Source: Leclercia sp. UBA7405
GTDB taxonomy: Bacteria; Pseudomonadota; Gammaproteobacteria; Enterobacterales; Enterobacteriaceae
Direction: 5' to 3'
DNA: 8,319 nucleotides
Assembly: GCA_002469605.1 (NCBI GenBank)
Contig: DKMV01000306.1
Coordinates: 282-8,600 of the forward strand
The position numbers and the translations under genes were made by a program. Positions 5,792-8,319 of the stretch are shown here, in pieces; within the stretch, counting starts at the first letter, position 1; each line of letters begins with the position of its first letter. Below the pieces are notes generated by a model. That model searched no databases and was not told the origin of the DNA. It saw nothing but the letters and a program-made list of their open reading frames with translations.

Positions 5792-6823
5792 ATGAAAACA
5801 TTGCTCCCTACTTCCACCGCCGGCAGTTTGCCCAAGCCCTGCTGGCTTGCCGAGCCCGAGAAACTCTGGTCACCCTGGAAACTACAGGACCAGGAGCTGA
5901 TCGAGGCCAAACAGGATGCGCTGCGCCTGTCGCTGGACGATCAACTGCGGGCGGGGATTGATATCGTCAGCGACGGCGAGCAGACCCGTCAGCACTTCGT
6001 CACCACCTTTATTGAGCACCTGAGCGGCGTTGATTTTGAAAAGCGCGAGGTGGTGCGCATTCGTAATCGCTACGACGCCAGCGTACCTACCGTTATAGGC
6101 GCCGTCACCCGACCGAAGCCGGTGTTTATCGACGATGCCAAGTATCTGCGCCAGCTCACCGATCGCCCGATCAAATGGGCTCTGCCCGGGCCGATGACGA
6201 TGATCGATACCCTGTACGATAGCCACTATAAAAGCCGCGAAAAGCTGGCCTGGGAGTTCGCCCGAATCTTAAACCAGGAGGCCCGCGAGCTGGAGGCCGC
6301 CGGGGTCGATATTATCCAGTTTGATGAGCCGGCCTTTAACGTTTTTTTTGACGAGGTAAACGACTGGGGGATCGCCGCATTAGAACGCGCCATCGAAGGG
6401 CTAAAGTGTGAGACGGCGGTGCATATCTGCTACGGCTACGGCATTAAAGCCAATACCGACTGGAAACAGAGCCTCGGGTCGGAGTGGCGCCAGTACGAAG
6501 AGGCCTTCCCGAAGCTGCAAACCTCTAATATCGATATCATCTCGCTGGAGTGCCATAACTCGCGCGTGCCCATGGATCTGCTGGAGCTGATCCGCGGCAA
6601 GAAGGTGATGGTTGGGGCCATTGACGTGGCGAGCAATACCATTGAGACGCCGGAAGAAGTCGCGGATACGCTGCGTAAAGCGCTGCAGTTTGTCGATGCC
6701 GACAAGCTCTATCCCTCCACCAACTGCGGGATGGCGCCGCTGGCGCGTCGGGTTGCCAACGGCAAGCTTAATGCCTTAAGCGCCGGGGCGGAGATCGTAA
6801 GAAGAGAGATTCTGGCGAGATAA
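5792..6823 (+). CDS. mesD: MesD, core methionine synthase without folate domain (MetE C-terminal-like)
   Basis: This 343-residue enzyme transfers a methyl group to homocysteine to make methionine. It matches only the catalytic barrel of MetE (MetE is about 750 aa) and lacks the N-terminal half that helps bind methyl-tetrahydrofolate. The four zinc ligands are all present: H211 and C213 in AVHICYGYG, E253 in ISLECHNS, and C312 in TNCGMAPL. FDEPAF at 177-182 carries the acid pair expected to hold homocysteine. A start such as TSTAGSLPKP is also family-like. Pairing with DUF1852 separates it from YxjG-type paralogues and from MesA-C. The family is reported to work without methyl-folate or cobalamin but to need oxygen and MesX; the donor is unknown. 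AAGGT at 5779-5783, 8 nt before ATG, is a fair ribosome site. There is no T run after the gene on this strand; the only hairpin downstream (6849-6878) is shared with the convergent gene. Confidence 0.9.
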   Translation: MKTLLPTSTAGSLPKPCWLAEPEKLWSPWKLQDQELIEAKQDALRLSLDDQLRAGIDIVSDGEQTRQHFVTTFIEHLSGVDFEKREVVRIRNRYDASVPTVIGAVTRPKPVFIDDAKYLRQLTDRPIKWALPGPMTMIDTLYDSHYKSREKLAWEFARILNQEARELEAAGVDIIQFDEPAFNVFFDEVNDWGIAALERAIEGLKCETAVHICYGYGIKANTDWKQSLGSEWRQYEEAFPKLQTSNIDIISLECHNSRVPMDLLELIRGKKVMVGAIDVASNTIETPEEVADTLRKALQFVDADKLYPSTNCGMAPLARRVANGKLNALSAGAEIVRREILAR

Positions 6824-6839
6824 ACCGCGAAAGGGTACG

Positions 6840-6878
6840 AAAAAAAAAGTCGGCATCACGGAGAGTCATGATGCCGAC
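6840..6878 (-). terminator. Intrinsic terminator of the autotransporter gene
   Basis: GTCGGCATCA (6849-6858) and TGATGCCGAC (6869-6878) form a perfect 10-bp stem with a 10-nt loop. On the minus strand it is followed by nine T (plus-strand A run 6840-6848). It begins 18 bp after the autotransporter stop. On the plus strand the hairpin lacks a T run, so it would be at best a weak stop for mesD. Confidence 0.85.
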
Positions 6879-6896
6879 AAGCACCACAGGCAGTGA

Positions 6897-8319
6897 CTAA
6901 AACTGGTATTTAATTCCTAAAGAACCCCGGCTTTCGCTGTACTTGTTATGGCCAACCTGGTGCCCGGCATCCACCCACAGCGCCAGCCGATCGCTCATTT
7001 GCCCCTCTACACCCACCCGCGCTTCAAGCAGGTTTTTACTGCCGAGCATGGTGTTGCTTTCACCGTTCATCCTGACGCCAAAGGCGCGGGTGTTGTGTAC
7101 CCAGTTGGTTTCGATATAAGGCTTAACACTGTCGGAGACTCCTTTCTCCGGCATTCCCTTCATCCAGGCGCGGATGCCGAGCTGGGTCATGACATTACCG
7201 TCGCCGATGCCGCTGACGCGGGTGCCCTGCTCTTCCGTCAGGTCGTCGGCTTTGACGTTCATCAATACCGCCTGACCGCGCGGCTCCAGCCAGTAGCTAA
7301 AGCGCTCCGAGGTGCCAACCGGCAGCGCATAACCCGCTTCCAGCGAGGCGGTAATACCGCGGGAATGGTATTTTTCAGTGCGCATCTCATGCCCGGAGAC
7401 CTCATTGTCGAACCAGTTATAGAGCACCCAGCTGTCCACCCATGCCCCGGTGCGCGTCGCGTCGTCGGCAAACCAGGTGGCGTAGAGCCCGGCGCTGTAG
7501 CCGTTGGCCTTACCGCGTGAGGTGTAGCCGGTGACCTGCGAGCGGGATTTGCTGTTGCTGCTGGCATAGCCCGCCATGACGCCGAGGCGCAGGCTGTCTT
7601 CACCCGTTGTGCTCCAGCGCGCCACGTCGCTGCCGATCTGCAGGGTGTAGTTATTGCTGCGGCTGATAAGCTGCCCGCCCGCCTCTTCAAAACGGTTATG
7701 CGAGGCGCTATTGCGCATCCACATGGTGGTCAGGTGGCGCTCGCCGGTGATGGGATCTACCCATGCATGCTCACCCTGACGATCGTGCAGACGCGTTAAA
7801 AAGAGCGTATTGGCTGCGGCCATGTTGGCGATATAGCTCCCGCTCTCGGGACGGTACACTTTGACGTAGTCATAGCTGCCGGTAGTGGCGCTCTCGCCGC
7901 TGTTTTCGTCCTCGCTGGCCGGGGCGTCGTCGTCGTCCGGGTTGTTCGCCTCCTCCTGCGCGCTCTCATCCCCTTCGGCCGGGGTTTCCGCAGCGCCTTC
8001 CTCGCCGCTGTCGGCGGGCGGCGTGGCCGGGTTTTCCGGCGTGGTGCCGGTATTGCCCTCTTCCGCCGGTGGAGTGGCCGGGGTCTCCGGCGTGGTGCCG
8101 GTATTGCCCTCATCTGCCGGTGGATTGACCGGGGTCTCCGGGGTCGCGCCGGTGTTGCCCTCTTCTGCCGGTGGATTAGCCGGGGTCTCCGGCGTGGTGC
8201 CGCTATTGCCCTCTTCCGCCGGTGGATTAGTCGGGATTTCTGGGGTCGCGCCGGTGTTGCCCTCATCTGCCGGTGGATTAGCCGGGGTCTCCGGGGTAGT
8301 GCCGGTGTTGCCCTCATCT
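6897..8319 (-). CDS. Autotransporter (type Va), C-terminal part: repeat linker and AIDA/YfaL-type beta-barrel
   Basis: The frame is open from the right edge to TAG at 6899-6897, giving 473 residues of a longer outer-membrane protein; its N-terminus and passenger are outside the window. Numbered from the edge, residues 1 to about 115 are a Pro/Thr/Glu/Asn repeat region. About 116-150 is an acidic linker (NPDDDDAP, ASEDENSGES). From about 150 comes the barrel unit: YRPESGSYIANMAAANTLF, which forms the helix threading the pore, then TMWMRNSASHNRF and alternating aromatic strands (LRLGVMAGYA, GYSAGLYATWF, DSWVLYNWF, PYIETNWVHN, LEARVGVEGQM). It ends LGIKYQF; the terminal phenylalanine is the usual signal for the BAM complex. 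The resemblance is to E. coli YfaL and AIDA-I. The likely role is display of an adhesin or other surface passenger. A GTG at 7859 is internal and not the start. The gene converges on mesD. Confidence 0.92.
   Translation of the reverse strand, partial: DEGNTGTTPETPANPPADEGNTGATPEIPTNPPAEEGNSGTTPETPANPPAEEGNTGATPETPVNPPADEGNTGTTPETPATPPAEEGNTGTTPENPATPPADSGEEGAAETPAEGDESAQEEANNPDDDDAPASEDENSGESATTGSYDYVKVYRPESGSYIANMAAANTLFLTRLHDRQGEHAWVDPITGERHLTTMWMRNSASHNRFEEAGGQLISRSNNYTLQIGSDVARWSTTGEDSLRLGVMAGYASSNSKSRSQVTGYTSRGKANGYSAGLYATWFADDATRTGAWVDSWVLYNWFDNEVSGHEMRTEKYHSRGITASLEAGYALPVGTSERFSYWLEPRGQAVLMNVKADDLTEEQGTRVSGIGDGNVMTQLGIRAWMKGMPEKGVSDSVKPYIETNWVHNTRAFGVRMNGESNTMLGSKNLLEARVGVEGQMSDRLALWVDAGHQVGHNKYSESRGSLGIKYQF
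7974..8319 (-). repeat. 51-bp in-frame tandem repeat (17-residue Pro/Glu/Thr unit) in the autotransporter linker
   Basis: Exact 51-bp spacing is seen for the GCCCTC word at 8055, 8106, 8157, 8208, 8259 and 8310. Read on the minus strand the unit is NPPADEGNTGATPEIPT or close variants. There are five full units, starting at 8279, 8228, 8177, 8126 and 8075. A partial unit (8280-8318) runs off the edge, and a decayed unit (8024-7974) joins the acidic linker. The last good unit begins T rather than N. The array probably continues to the right, so the copy number here is a minimum. Confidence 0.95.

Noticed and set aside
7857..7859. GTG as start of the autotransporter protein
   Set aside because: The frame continues open upstream through the acidic linker and repeats to the window edge, and a barrel without signal peptide and passenger would make no sense.
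7796..8317. 173-codon arginine-rich minus-strand frame
   Set aside because: It is an off-frame reading of the 51-bp repeats. The real frame gives the Pro/Thr/Glu repeat that runs into the barrel.
7974..8319. CRISPR array
   Set aside because: The repeats are contiguous 51-bp units in frame within a coding gene, without unique spacers. The 92-bp duplication at 3650-3832 likewise has no spacer.

Overview
The window is chromosomal-type DNA from an enterobacterium (Enterobacteriaceae; the Klebsiella/Enterobacter/Citrobacter neighbourhood is likely, but the genus cannot be fixed). The reasons are an EntD protein close to the E. coli one, a YfaL/AIDA-type autotransporter barrel, GC-rich codon use, and CCCTCTCCC/GGGAGAGGG palindromes of the kind scattered between genes in these genomes. 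Family names come from sequence recognition; no search was run.

Region 1 (1-3623, + strand) is the 3' part of a tightly coupled operon. It holds the end of a ribose/galactose-class ABC ATPase, its membrane permease (GTG start, 4-nt overlap), a periplasmic substrate-binding protein (19-bp gap), and a cytoplasmic LVIVD-type beta-propeller whose ATG overlaps the binding-protein stop. The likely job is uptake of a sugar or sugar-like solute and its handling by the propeller protein. The substrate is not evident. Histidines recur at the start of several propeller blades and suggest a metal site, which would make the propeller an uncharacterised enzyme.

Region 2 (3624-3925) is non-coding. It holds two copies of a 92-bp tandem duplication, each with an intrinsic terminator and a REP-like palindrome. 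It closes the ABC operon.

Region 3 (3926-6823, + strand) holds entD (Sfp/EntD-type phosphopantetheinyl transferase) without other siderophore genes in view. After a 206-bp AT-richer spacer come mesX (DUF1852) and mesD. MesD is a core methionine synthase lacking the folate-binding domain. Published work on the family shows it makes methionine without methyl-folate or cobalamin, but needs MesX and oxygen; its methyl donor is unknown. This pair is the most interesting system in the window.

Region 4 (6840-8319, - strand) is the 3' part of an autotransporter gene converging on mesD. It has a terminator, a complete C-terminal beta-barrel, an acidic linker, and a 17-residue Pro/Thr/Glu tandem repeat that runs off the window edge. 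The passenger domain is outside the window.
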